This document shows, piece after piece, positions 48,790-57,377 of a stretch of DNA of 64,000 nucleotides. This DNA comes from Microvirga arabica. Its GTDB lineage: Bacteria > Pseudomonadota > Alphaproteobacteria > Rhizobiales > Beijerinckiaceae. The position numbers and the translations under genes were made by a program. Within the stretch, counting starts at the first letter, position 1; each line of letters opens with the position of its first letter. A model generated the notes under the pieces. That model was given only the letters and a program-made list of their open reading frames with translations. It had not been told where the DNA came from and made no database searches. The stretch covers positions 32,773 to 96,772 of the forward strand of contig NZ_JAFBID010000016.1 in assembly GCF_016811235.1 (NCBI RefSeq), read 5' to 3'.

Positions 48790-51700
48790 CTACAGGCGGC
48801 AGGGTTCCTCCCTGAGCACCGCTGAAAGCCGATCCAGGAGATGGGACGCGTCCTCCCGGGTAAAGCAGAGAGGAGGCCTGATCTTCAGCACATTGTCGAA
48901 CGGGCCATCGGTCCCGATCAGAATCCGGTGCTCGCGAAGGCGGTTCACGATGTATGAGGCTTCCTTTTGCGCAGGCTCCAGGGTGTCGTGATCCCGGACC
49001 AGCTCCACGCCGATGAACAGCCCCGACCCTCTGACGTCGCCGATGATCGCGCCCTCGTCCTGAAGCCCGCGCAGCCCATCCAGCAAGAACGTGCCGACGT
49101 CCAGGGCCTGTGCCTGGAGGCCCTCGTCGTCGACGACGCGAAGGACCTCGCGGCCGATCACGCAAGCAAGCGTGCTCCCGCCGAAGGTGCTGAAGAATTC
49201 CATCCCGTTCGCGAATGAGGCCGCAATCGCCGGCGTCGTGATCACGGCGCCGATCGGATGCCCGTTTCCGATCGGCTTGCCCAGGACGACGATGTCGGGC
49301 ACGACGCCTTGCGTCTCAAAACCCCATTGGTGGATGCCGATGCGGCCGAGTCCGGTCTGCACCTCGTCGGCGATGCACACGCCCCCGGCCGAGCGGACGG
49401 CCTCGTAGGCATGGCGGTAGTAGCCCGGCGGCGGGATGAGTTGGCCGCCGACGCTCGGGAAGATTTCGCAGATGAAGGCTGCGACCCTCCGGTCACGCAC
49501 GTGGATCCGTTCGACGGCGGCGCGCACGTGATCGGCGTATTTGCGCCCGGCCTCCGGATCGCTTCCCTTGTACGGACCCCGGTAGGGATCGGCGACAGGC
49601 ACGACCTCAACCCAGTCCGGTGCGCCCCGTCCCCCGGGACCGTCGAACTTGTACGGACTGATATCGATCGCTGTGTTGGTGTTGCCGTGGTAGCCGGCCT
49701 CCATGACGATCGTGTCGATGGCCCCGGTGTGGGCCCGCGCAAGCCGCAGGGCGAGTTCGTTCGCCTCGCTTCCCGAGTTCACGAAAAAGCAGACGCTCAA
49801 CTCATCGGGGAGCCGCGACGTCAGCGCCTCCGCATACGCGACCTGCGCCGGGTGGAGATACCGCGTGTTGGTATTGAGCAGCCGGTTCTGCCGCTCTGCC
49901 GCGGCGACGATCCGCGGGTGGCAGTGACCCACATGCGGCACGTTGTTGTACCCGTCGAGGTAGGTCCGGCCATGCTGGTCGAACAGGAACTGTCGATATC
50001 CGCGAAGCAGGGTGAGCGGCGCGCGATAGGAGAGCTTCAGGTTTCCCGCGAAGCGCTTTTTGCGCTGGGGCAGGATCTCGCCGGAGTCGATGGTGACGGC
50101 GGCGGTCACCTCGTCGGCCAGGTTCAGGAGGGCCGCCCCGTTCGGGAACAGCTCCATCCATCCGGCGGCCTCGTCGGGATCGGCGACGCCGGGCCAATCC
50201 GCGCCGCGACCCAGCGTGGTCAGGCCGAGCTGGAAATGGACGTGAGGGGTCCAGCCGCCGTTCTCCGCCCGGTCGCCGATGAGGGCGATGACCTCCCCGG
50301 CGGCCACGGTCTGTCCCGCCGAAAGACGCGTGACGACGTCTGCCGCTAGGTGACCGTAGAGCGTGTAAAACCTGTCGCCCTCCGGTGTCGCGTGCTCCAG
50401 GACCGCGACGCCGCCATAGTCGAGTGGCGCGGTCCGCAGTTCTACGGCGTGGACGATCCCGTCCAAGGGTGCTCGGACTTCCGTGCCGGCGTCGATGAAC
50501 ACATCGACGGCGATGTGAACGGTGCGCCTGTGGGATCCTGCATAGGGAGTCTTCCTGAACTCGGGCCCGGTATAGATGAGACGCGGCTCGCCATATCGGC
50601 CGAGTCCTGCCTCCGCGCCCCTCATCGCTTCCGCGACCGCGTCGTCCAGGTCGTCGGGATCGAGCGCGAACGGGTTGCGCGGCGATGCGAGACTGGCGAC
50701 GCTCAGGTCGATGACCGGAATCCCGTCCAGGCTCCGCCCAAACATCGGCGCGAACCGGCCCCGTTGGCTTGCGATCCAGCCCATCACGGCGTCGGCACGG
50801 GGATGTCCGCCGCGCCCGCACGAGACGCGAAGGCATGACAGGACCCAATCGCGCGGAAGGCTGGAATTAGTCTCCAGGAAGTTCCAGGCCGGCTGCTCGG
50901 ACACCGTGACATAGGGGTCGTCGGGCTTCTCCCGCTTCACGATGGCGGAGTTCGTAACGCTCACGGCAAGCCGCGTCAGGACGAGAGGATAGATCAAGGC
51001 GAGTTCTTCATCGCTCAGCGGCCGTACGCTGTCGTATCCGGCGACGAGCGCTGCAAGGGCCGCAATGGGCCGCTCCTGGCCGAGAACCGCGTAGGCTCCG
51101 GCGATCGCGAGTTCCGCAACCGCCGGGCCATCGATCATGTCGCCGAAGTCGATGATGCCCGAGAGCCGCGGCTCTCCCGTGCCCGTATCCACGAGCATGT
51201 TGTAGTCGTTGATGTCGTTGTGGATCGCGGTGCTGGGAAGCGCGGTCAGGCGCCCCAGCAGGCCGCCTTCGAATTCGGCGGCGATCCGTTCGACGATCGC
51301 CCGCCTGTCGGCACCGTCGATCAGGCCGATCGAACCGCGGATCCATCCCGATCGTCGGAGATCCCATTTGATCTCCCGTCCGAGAGCAGGATGGGCGAAG
51401 CCCTTGAGAGCCCGATCCATGGCCGCCAGGGTCGCGCCGATCTCGCGCAGCAGGGACAGCGGCTGCGGGTTGGTTTGCGCGTAGACCCGGCCGGGAAGGT
51501 TCGTGATGAGCCAGACCAGCCGTTCCCGACCGTCCCGATCGGGAGCGGACACGAACAGGGAACCATCCCGTGGCCTCACGACGCGAGGCACGACCACCTC
51601 CGGACCGTGCTGCGCGACGTGGTTGAGCGCCTGGCATTGCACCTCGATGAGCGAGCTCTCGCATCCGGGCCGCATCACCTTCAGGACATGGGTTCTCCCT

Positions 51701-51846
51701 CCGTCCTGATGCACGGCGAAATTCAAGTCGTATTCCCCGTCCAGGGGAGTGAGGGAGGCCCGGATGCCATAATGCTCCAGGAGCACATTCGCCCACCACG
51801 TTGCGCTGTCCGCCTGGACGGGACACATCGACGATGCCTCCGGCAT
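48790..51846 (-). CDS. Three-domain fusion: APH-type kinase, M23-like domain, class III aminotransferase-fold (phospho-lyase-like)
   Basis: 1018 aa. Residues about 20-340 are an APH/choline-kinase fold (catalytic IHNDINDYNMLVD, metal IIDFGDMIDG). Residues about 425-545 are M23/LytM-like with the zinc ligands apparently complete: HIAVD and HVHFQLG. Residues about 590-1018 are a PLP class III aminotransferase fold (NSGSEANELALRLARAHTG, CIADEVQTGLGRIG, Lys in VVLGKPIGNGHP about 857). Kinase plus this lyase branch recalls hydroxylysine kinase with ETNPPL/PHYKPL phospho-lyases, which turn amino alcohols into aldehydes (inference). AAGGA stands 7 nt before the ATG at 51846. No signal peptide. Confidence 0.88.
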   Translation of the reverse strand: MPEASSMCPVQADSATWWANVLLEHYGIRASLTPLDGEYDLNFAVHQDGGRTHVLKVMRPGCESSLIEVQCQALNHVAQHGPEVVVPRVVRPRDGSLFVSAPDRDGRERLVWLITNLPGRVYAQTNPQPLSLLREIGATLAAMDRALKGFAHPALGREIKWDLRRSGWIRGSIGLIDGADRRAIVERIAAEFEGGLLGRLTALPSTAIHNDINDYNMLVDTGTGEPRLSGIIDFGDMIDGPAVAELAIAGAYAVLGQERPIAALAALVAGYDSVRPLSDEELALIYPLVLTRLAVSVTNSAIVKREKPDDPYVTVSEQPAWNFLETNSSLPRDWVLSCLRVSCGRGGHPRADAVMGWIASQRGRFAPMFGRSLDGIPVIDLSVASLASPRNPFALDPDDLDDAVAEAMRGAEAGLGRYGEPRLIYTGPEFRKTPYAGSHRRTVHIAVDVFIDAGTEVRAPLDGIVHAVELRTAPLDYGGVAVLEHATPEGDRFYTLYGHLAADVVTRLSAGQTVAAGEVIALIGDRAENGGWTPHVHFQLGLTTLGRGADWPGVADPDEAAGWMELFPNGAALLNLADEVTAAVTIDSGEILPQRKKRFAGNLKLSYRAPLTLLRGYRQFLFDQHGRTYLDGYNNVPHVGHCHPRIVAAAERQNRLLNTNTRYLHPAQVAYAEALTSRLPDELSVCFFVNSGSEANELALRLARAHTGAIDTIVMEAGYHGNTNTAIDISPYKFDGPGGRGAPDWVEVVPVADPYRGPYKGSDPEAGRKYADHVRAAVERIHVRDRRVAAFICEIFPSVGGQLIPPPGYYRHAYEAVRSAGGVCIADEVQTGLGRIGIHQWGFETQGVVPDIVVLGKPIGNGHPIGAVITTPAIAASFANGMEFFSTFGGSTLACVIGREVLRVVDDEGLQAQALDVGTFLLDGLRGLQDEGAIIGDVRGSGLFIGVELVRDHDTLEPAQKEASYIVNRLREHRILIGTDGPFDNVLKIRPPLCFTREDASHLLDRLSAVLREEPCRL

Positions 51847-52408
51847 GTTCATTTCCTTCTTTGCGATCCTGCTCGCAGGTCCGACATCCCCGGCGGCGCG
51901 GGCCGAGTTCTCAGATGCGACATGGTCGGAGCACATTAGTCCCCTCCCAGGCGGCGGTCGCCAAGCAGGATTCGCCGACGGGCCGTCACTTTGTTCAACT
52001 CGACCGCCATTATGCCGGACGAGTTCGACCCGAAACCGACATCACCACGAGGCGATGGACCGCGGCTTGGCCCACCCTGCTAGAGGTGAACACGGTTTTC
52101 GTGAACATCCCGGACATGATTCCGATGTGAGCCGGGCACGGGAATCGCCGAGGGAGAGTCTGTACTGGGTGAGTTTGTGAAGTTTAGACCTACCGCTCAA
52201 GGTCCGCTCACTGCGGGAGACCAGACCTTTATTGCAATACATGAACAGGCTGAAAGTGGGCGGAGGGTAGGCTTTGAACGACTCACTTCGCTGTTCGCGC
52301 TCCTACGGTCGCCTCGACCTCGGACCTGAGCGAGTCCTGCCCGCCCCGACGTTTGGCTACAGGAGAGAAATGACGCAAAGGGCAGATGCCGTAACCCTTT
52401 GATATTGT
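51847..52408. other. 562-bp region between the fusion gene and the tRNA-Lys fragment
   Basis: No gene recognised. The open frames here are short, overlap on both strands and lack family motifs; one minus-strand frame simply reads through the tRNA fragment. The stretch next to the tRNA 3' end would be the expected place for an island integrase, but none is present. Confidence 0.5.
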
Positions 52409-52458
52409 TGGTGAGCGCGCTGGGACTCGAACCCAGGACCCTCTGATTAAAAGTCAGA
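52409..52458 (-). pseudogene. tRNA-Lys 3' fragment (attachment-site remnant)
   Basis: On the minus strand: complete anticodon stem-loop TCTGA-CTTTTAA-TCAGA (anticodon TTT), variable loop, T-arm CTGGG-TTCGAGT-CCCAG, acceptor 3' strand CGCGCTC, discriminator A and CCA. The 5' acceptor strand and D-arm are missing; instead a 9-bp hairpin AGTGGGTTG/CAACCCACT follows (52465-52491). A fragment running from the anticodon arm to CCA is what integrases crossing over in the anticodon region leave behind. Not expected to be functional. Confidence 0.85.
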
Positions 52459-52550
52459 TACTCCAAGTGGGTTGGTGCACTCACAACCCACTCGACTGTT
52501 GACCCAGATTCCGTGATGCAACTAAATCACAATACGGTGGATCTAACCCG

Positions 52551-52770
52551 CTGATGAACGATCCGCCCGGTGCGGGCAAATCCATGCTGGCCCAGCGCCT
52601 GCCCTCCATCCTGCCGCCGCTCTCGCCACGGGAGCTCCTCGAAGTTTCGATGATCCAGTCGGTGGCGGGGCTGCTGGCGGACGGCGCCCTGTCGAACCGC
52701 CGCCCGTTCCGGGCTCCGCACCATTCGGCCTCCATGGCGGCGCTGGTGGGCGGCGGCCTCAATGCCCGGC
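52551..52770 (+). pseudogene. comM: comM/yifB, middle fragment
   Basis: 220 nt encoding LMNDPPGAGKSMLAQRLPSI through FRAPHHSASMAALVGGGLNAR. It contains Walker A (PPGAGKS), preceded by Asp where the family has Gly. It continues the frame of 40421-41059 exactly and is cut again at 52770 by the Tn7-type element. A short open frame continues 22 bases into the element and stops. Confidence 0.95.
52766..52770. repeat. Target-site duplication, left copy (CCGGC)
   Basis: CCGGC directly precedes the element terminus TATGG and recurs directly after the other terminus. Keeping one copy restores GCC CGG CCC GGC GAG (A-R-P-G-E), the expected ComM sequence. Confidence 0.85.
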
Positions 52771-52910
52771 TATGGCTCGACAATAAAGTTTGAACGAAAT
52801 GAGACTCTAAGTCCTTGATTTTGGCTCCGCCGTAGAAGGCTGGTGCAGCTAAAGTTTTTACAATCCAGCCTTTCCGAACCAGAAGCGCCCCAGAGGGAAG
52901 GAATAAAGTT
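52771..52910 (+). repeat. Left transposon end with three dispersed TnsB-type sites
   Basis: AAAGTT-centred repeats in the same orientation at 52785-52790 (GACAATAAAGTTTGAAC), 52851-52856 (CAGCTAAAGTTTTTAC) and 52905-52910 (GGAATAAAGTTTGGTC), spaced 66 and 54 bp. The first matches the Tn7 TnsB-binding repeat closely. Confidence 0.8.
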
Positions 52911-53963
52911 TGGTCGAACGCAATTTTTGCGCGAAGTACCATTCGGAACCTCCGCTGACGGTTTCCCTCGGGAGGAGCCGGATTTCGACGGGCTGAAAGC
53001 GGGGAAAACGGTCGAAATCGGGGGTATTCGGGCCTGTTTCCGCCAAATCTCCGCCAAGCCTTTCTGTCGTCTGGACGACATCTTCGAGCCAACGCTCAGT
53101 GACGTGATCCAAGCCTCAGGATCTGAGGTGCTCAGGTTCGCTCCCGATAATGCAGGTTATCGGGAGTGTCACGAGAACCCGCTCCGCTTTGCTATGGGTA
53201 CCGGCGCTTGCCTCAGATCCTGCCAGCGGCCACAGCCGTGTACGTCTCGGCCGATGTGGTGACGACGGTGACGCCTCGCGCGTGGTCCGAGCGGGCTCTC
53301 TGCGCACCCTGCGAGCGCTATCAGCAGCCGCGATTGCGCCTTCCGGGCCCTCGGTCTCGGTTCCGCGCCGTGGCGAGACCATTGTCCCGTTCATGCCGAG
53401 TCAACCCGCCATCGCGGCCGCCCGCACGGCTTCGGCAGGCTCTGGCACAGGCATGGGTGATGTGCAGGAAGCCTTTGATCGTGCGACCGGTTTATGGGGC
53501 GCCAACGCCATCGATGTTGCGGTGGATCACCCTGCCCTACCCCAGCGCATCACCTGCCTCTCATCCAAGCGGGAGCAGCGTCCCTGAGCGCCAGCCGGTT
53601 CAGGGTCCACGCCTGTCATGGAAGCGAAATTTTGGCAGGGCTACATCCGGCATCTACACCTTCCTCTTGGAATAAGAGCGGGGCGTCCCATGACGCTCCT
53701 TCTCGAACCGGGAGGACGCTGCTCTTGGCAAGCCCGGTTTGTCGCACACGAGCATTCGGTCTTTAACGCAACGCAGTGAAAGGTTGTAACTAGAAGCCCT
53801 CTGTCAAAGGGAGGTCAGCGCAGTTCTCGCTCTGGCGCAGCCAAAGTGCGACTTTCAAGACAGAAGCAAGAACCTTTTCCTCATCCATCAGCCGGGATAT
53901 ACAATTGGTGCTAAGTTCGGGCCTATGACCCGAGCAAGGATTGGGTTAGGGGCAGGCTGAAGC
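52911..53963. other. 1053-bp stretch inside the Tn7-type element without a recognised gene
   Basis: Frames of 80-170 codons exist on both strands (for example 52843-53262 plus and 53150-53587 plus) but overlap each other, are Arg/Pro/Ser-rich and show no family motif. This is where transposition genes would start in a complete Tn7-like element; it may hold decayed remains, which I cannot identify. Confidence 0.4.
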
Positions 53964-55679
53964 ATGGCGACCGATGGCGACGATACTGTCAGTGTCTATG
54001 ACTACCAACTCGCAGGCGCTTACTTTGATGGCGGCTCGGGCCTAGACACCTTCCAACTCCTCGGCGGCGGCGCCTTCAGTCTGGCAAGTGCAGCCGGTTT
54101 TATAAACTTTGAGCAGATCATCGGGACCACCAGCAGCGACACCATCGGTATCACCGGCGCACAACTGGCAAGCGTCCAAATCATCGATGGCCGTGGGGGT
54201 TATGACTGGCTTTCGCTCAGCGGATCTGAGATCGATCTCAGAGGCAAGGCGGTCTTGGACTTCGATCGGATCGCGATCCAGTCGGATGGTACGACCGTGA
54301 AGACAAACGACCTTAGCCTTGCACTAAGGTTCGAGTCCTGGAGCACCGACAATGATGCGCTGGTCCTCGACACTGTGACGTTAACAGGCGAGCAGAGACT
54401 GCTGCTTCGCGATCGTGGCATTGACCACGTCACGGACGCCACGGGCGTGACAACCAGCAACGAAGCCGCTCTCGTTGAAGGATTGACGGGAGACCGGGTG
54501 ATCGTTGCCGCAGGACAGTCAGTGCTGCTGGATGTCGGACAGAACGCAACGATCTCTGATGATCGAGGGACACTTCAGGGGCTTCAAGTCACGCTACAGG
54601 ATAGTTTCGGTGCTCAGGAGGCCCTGCGGCTGACGGCTTCGGACCGGGTCACTTACAGCACCAATGGGTACATTCGAACCGTTTACGTCGATGGGGTCCA
54701 GATCGGCACCTACAGCGCCTTTGGAGCGTTCGAAACCCTAACGTTTTCGCTCAACGGCAATGCTACGCCTGAGCGAGTCACTGAGGTGCTGCGGGCAGTG
54801 ACGTACCAGAATATGGAGACGGGCTATTTGCCGGTTGGCGAGAAGTCTGTTCAAATCCGTGTTATGGACGCTGGTGGGCGAGTCACCACGTCCTCCGTGG
54901 TGATTGAAAATGCCAACGATGCCCCCGTCGCGCTGACGCTCCATTGGAACAAGGTCGCTGAAGGATCAGACGCCGGAACTTACGTGGGTGCGCTGACAGC
55001 TGGTGATCCAAATTGGGGAGATACTCCGAACCTGCGACTCTCTCTCACGGATGATGCGGGTGGACGCTTCAAAATCGTCAACAGCACGCTCGTCGTTGCC
55101 GATCCGACGAAGCTCGACTTCGAGCAGGCGCAATCCCATCAGGTCGTCGTTCGGGCTACGGACCAGAAGGGCCTTTATCAAGAGAAGACCTTCACGATTC
55201 TGGTCACCGATGTGGTCAATGAGGGCAACCCCAACCCGCCAGTGGTCACACAGCCGGTTGACCAACGCCTGGTCGGGGGACGGGGCAAAGATACCCTGTC
55301 AGGCGGCACCGGCGATGATACTCTCGTCGGGGGAGCAGGTCTCGATACGCTCCGGGGCAAGGCCGGTCAGGACGCGTTCGTCTTTAGCACCAAGCCGAGC
55401 AAGACAGATTATGATCGGATCGCCGATTTCAACGTGGCGGATGACAGCATCCACCTGGCGCGCTCGGCGTTCTCCAAGATCGGCAAGGCTGGTGTCTTGA
55501 AGAAGGATGCCTTCTGGACCGGAAGCAAAGCCCATGATCGGGATGACCGAGTCATCTATGACAAAGCCAAGGGCATTCTGTACTACGATCCCGATGGCTC
55601 CGGCGCAGCAGCACAGATCAAGTTCGCGACCATCAGCAAGCAGCTGAAGGTCTCGCACAAGGATTTTTTCGTGATCTAA
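53964..55679 (+). CDS. RTX/cadherin-like calcium-binding protein, probable type I secretion substrate
   Basis: 571 aa, no N-terminal signal peptide. Residues 1-110 are beta-rich with RTX-like turns (ATDGDDTVSVYD, YFDGGSGLDTFQL, DGRGGYDWLSLSG). About 310-430 is cadherin-like (VVIENANDAPVALTLHWNKV, ATDQKGLYQEKTFTILVTDV). From about 437 come nonapeptide RTX repeats (GGRGKDTLSGGTGDDTLVGG), then a serralysin-type C-terminal secretion region (DAFVFSTKPSKTDYDRIADF, GILYYDPDGSGAAAQIKFA). The 5' part may be truncated, since related proteins are often longer. No secretion genes are near. Confidence 0.8.
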   Translation: MATDGDDTVSVYDYQLAGAYFDGGSGLDTFQLLGGGAFSLASAAGFINFEQIIGTTSSDTIGITGAQLASVQIIDGRGGYDWLSLSGSEIDLRGKAVLDFDRIAIQSDGTTVKTNDLSLALRFESWSTDNDALVLDTVTLTGEQRLLLRDRGIDHVTDATGVTTSNEAALVEGLTGDRVIVAAGQSVLLDVGQNATISDDRGTLQGLQVTLQDSFGAQEALRLTASDRVTYSTNGYIRTVYVDGVQIGTYSAFGAFETLTFSLNGNATPERVTEVLRAVTYQNMETGYLPVGEKSVQIRVMDAGGRVTTSSVVIENANDAPVALTLHWNKVAEGSDAGTYVGALTAGDPNWGDTPNLRLSLTDDAGGRFKIVNSTLVVADPTKLDFEQAQSHQVVVRATDQKGLYQEKTFTILVTDVVNEGNPNPPVVTQPVDQRLVGGRGKDTLSGGTGDDTLVGGAGLDTLRGKAGQDAFVFSTKPSKTDYDRIADFNVADDSIHLARSAFSKIGKAGVLKKDAFWTGSKAHDRDDRVIYDKAKGILYYDPDGSGAAAQIKFATISKQLKVSHKDFFVI

Positions 55680-56185
55680 CGCAGGCCGAAAGGGAGGACA
55701 GATGACCCAGGTCCCCGTCTCCTCAAGGTCGAGCCGTCGCGCCATGACTGTTAGGAAGACGGGTAGCCCGTCCCGTACGGTTGTTCGGATTGTTCTCAGC
55801 GCAGATCCGCAACCGTTCCCCATGTGGGCTGACACTAAACTGTGGTCACTTTCGGCGCTTAACTCCAGTTCGGCCCGCGGTTCGCTCACCGCCGGCACCT
55901 TGGTTCACATTGACGGTTGCGTTGCGGCCCTTGGTCTTACTCCCCATACTGACCGGCAGGAAGCCCTGGCGGCGATGAACCGCTGTTCGATGATCTGGCA
56001 CCGGCCGCACCCTCCCTTGTGCCGCAACAGGGCTCCTGCGCGGCCCTGATGGTGTTGTAACCCGCGGCAAGATGCCAGCGCTCGATCTCCGTAGATCAGC
56101 AATCACTCTCTGATGTCCTTGCCGTTAAGGATGTTATGGTCCCCCTTGTGGAAATGCCGTTCAGCCCGGCGCATGGGGTGCATTT
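55680..56185. other. 506-bp gap between the RTX gene and the recombinase gene
   Basis: A 115-codon frame at 55702-56049 has a good ribosome-binding site (GGGAGGACAG before ATG) but its residues look low-complexity and unrelated to any family I know. A minus-strand frame at 55846-56106 is equally undetermined. Left unassigned. Confidence 0.35.
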
Positions 56186-57352
56186 GTGAGCCAGTCGCTG
56201 AACAATCGCCTAGACGATCCGCACCTGCGCCGCACCAATGAACTCGACGCCCTCGCCGGCATTCTTCCGGCTGACCGGCGCGAGGCGCTGGCGGCGCTGT
56301 TGACGGATGAGGACGTCGCCACCCTCAAGCACTTGGCTGAAGAGGGCATGGGCGCGAACACCCTGCGTGCGCTCGCCTCGGATCTTGGCTATCTGGAGGG
56401 CTGGGCCCTCGCCGCGACTGGGCTTCCCCTCCCCTGGCCAGCGCCCGAGGGCCTCGCCCTGAAATTCCTCGCTCATCATCTTTGGGATCCGGCCCGGCGC
56501 GAGACCGAGCCGGGCCATGGCATGCCGGAGACGGTCGCAGCGAGCCTCAAGGCGGACGGCCTCCTGCGGGTGGTTGGGCCGCATGCGCCAGGCACCGTCC
56601 GGCGCCGTCTCGCCAGCTGGGCGACCTTGCATCGCTGGCGCGGTCTTGCGCCCGCCTTCGCAACGCCAGCGTTCAAGACGGCCCTCAAGTTCGCCATGCG
56701 GGCCAGCGCCCGGTCGCCTCATCGCAAGAGCCAGCGGGCGATCACCCGGGATGTGCTCGACCGGTTGCTCGCCACCTGCGTGCTTAACCGGCTTGTCGAC
56801 CGACGCGACCGCACTCTCCTCCTGACCGCCTTCGCCTCCGGCGGTCGCCGACGCTCGGAGTTAGCCTCGCTGCGGGTCGAGCAGATTGAGGCTCTTCCGC
56901 CGGTGCCGGCCAACCCTCGTGATCCGGAATCGAATAAGCTCCCCTGCCTCGCAATCCGTCTCGGGCGCACCAAGCGCGGCAACGCGGATGACGGATCCCG
57001 CGTCCTTCTCATCGGCCGCCCCGCCGAGGCGCTCACTACCTGGCTGGACCGGGCGGGGATCAGCGGTGGAGCAGTGTTTCGGGCCATAGACCGTTGGGGG
57101 CGAATGGGCCAAGGCGCCATCAGCGCCGATGGGGTCAACGACATTGTCAAGAAGCGTTGTAGGCAGGCTGGGTTCGATCCGGCGCTGTTCAGCGCGCACG
57201 GGCTGCGCTCCGGCTATCTGACCCAAGCCGCTCATGCCGGAGTACCCCTGCCCGCAGCAATGCAACAGTCGCAACACCGTTCCGTGCAGCAGGCTGCCAG
57301 CTACTACAATGACGTCGAGAATCTAATGGGGAAGGCTGCACGGCTTTATTAG
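56186..57352 (+). CDS. Tyrosine recombinase/integrase
   Basis: 388 aa with a GTG start (MSQSLNNRLDDPHLRRTNEL). A SAM-like N-terminal DNA-binding region spans about 30-175 (DVATLKHLAEEGMGANTLRALASDLGYLEGWA). The catalytic domain has the first Arg in FASGGRRRSELASLRVEQIE, a Lys-bearing beta-hairpin (LAIRLGRTKRGN), HGLRSGY near 338, His in QQSQHRSVQQ and the nucleophile Tyr in ASYYND near 374. All active-site residues are present. It ends 25 bp before the right-end repeats. It could be cargo, or the enzyme that integrated one of the two comM insertions. Confidence 0.93.
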   Translation: MSQSLNNRLDDPHLRRTNELDALAGILPADRREALAALLTDEDVATLKHLAEEGMGANTLRALASDLGYLEGWALAATGLPLPWPAPEGLALKFLAHHLWDPARRETEPGHGMPETVAASLKADGLLRVVGPHAPGTVRRRLASWATLHRWRGLAPAFATPAFKTALKFAMRASARSPHRKSQRAITRDVLDRLLATCVLNRLVDRRDRTLLLTAFASGGRRRSELASLRVEQIEALPPVPANPRDPESNKLPCLAIRLGRTKRGNADDGSRVLLIGRPAEALTTWLDRAGISGGAVFRAIDRWGRMGQGAISADGVNDIVKKRCRQAGFDPALFSAHGLRSGYLTQAAHAGVPLPAAMQQSQHRSVQQAASYYNDVENLMGKAARLY

Positions 57353-57377
57353 ACAGTCACAACCAGAAAGTGATATC

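Larger units (their letters stand above)
41060..52550. mobile_element. First insertion in comM: about 11.5-kb genomic island
   Basis: DNA between the comM 5' and middle fragments. The left junction reads CATAACCTG then TTAAGG; the right junction reads TCTAACCCG then CTGATGAACGAT, so both sides share TAACC-G-T-A-G spaced bases (9 of 13), a possible degenerate att core. Contents: IS1182-family element, ten other genes and a 3' fragment of tRNA-Lys near the right edge. No integrase lies inside. The exact borders are uncertain by some bases, because element DNA may imitate part of the comM target. Confidence 0.75.

Noticed and set aside
52197..52484. 95-codon minus-strand frame
   Set aside because: It reads through the tRNA-Lys fragment (VLGSSPSA is translated T-arm sequence) and has no family feature.
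52843..53587. Overlapping frames inside the Tn7-type element as candidate tnsA/tnsB remains
   Set aside because: None shows a nuclease PD-(D/E)xK or DDE/integrase pattern; assigning them would be guesswork.
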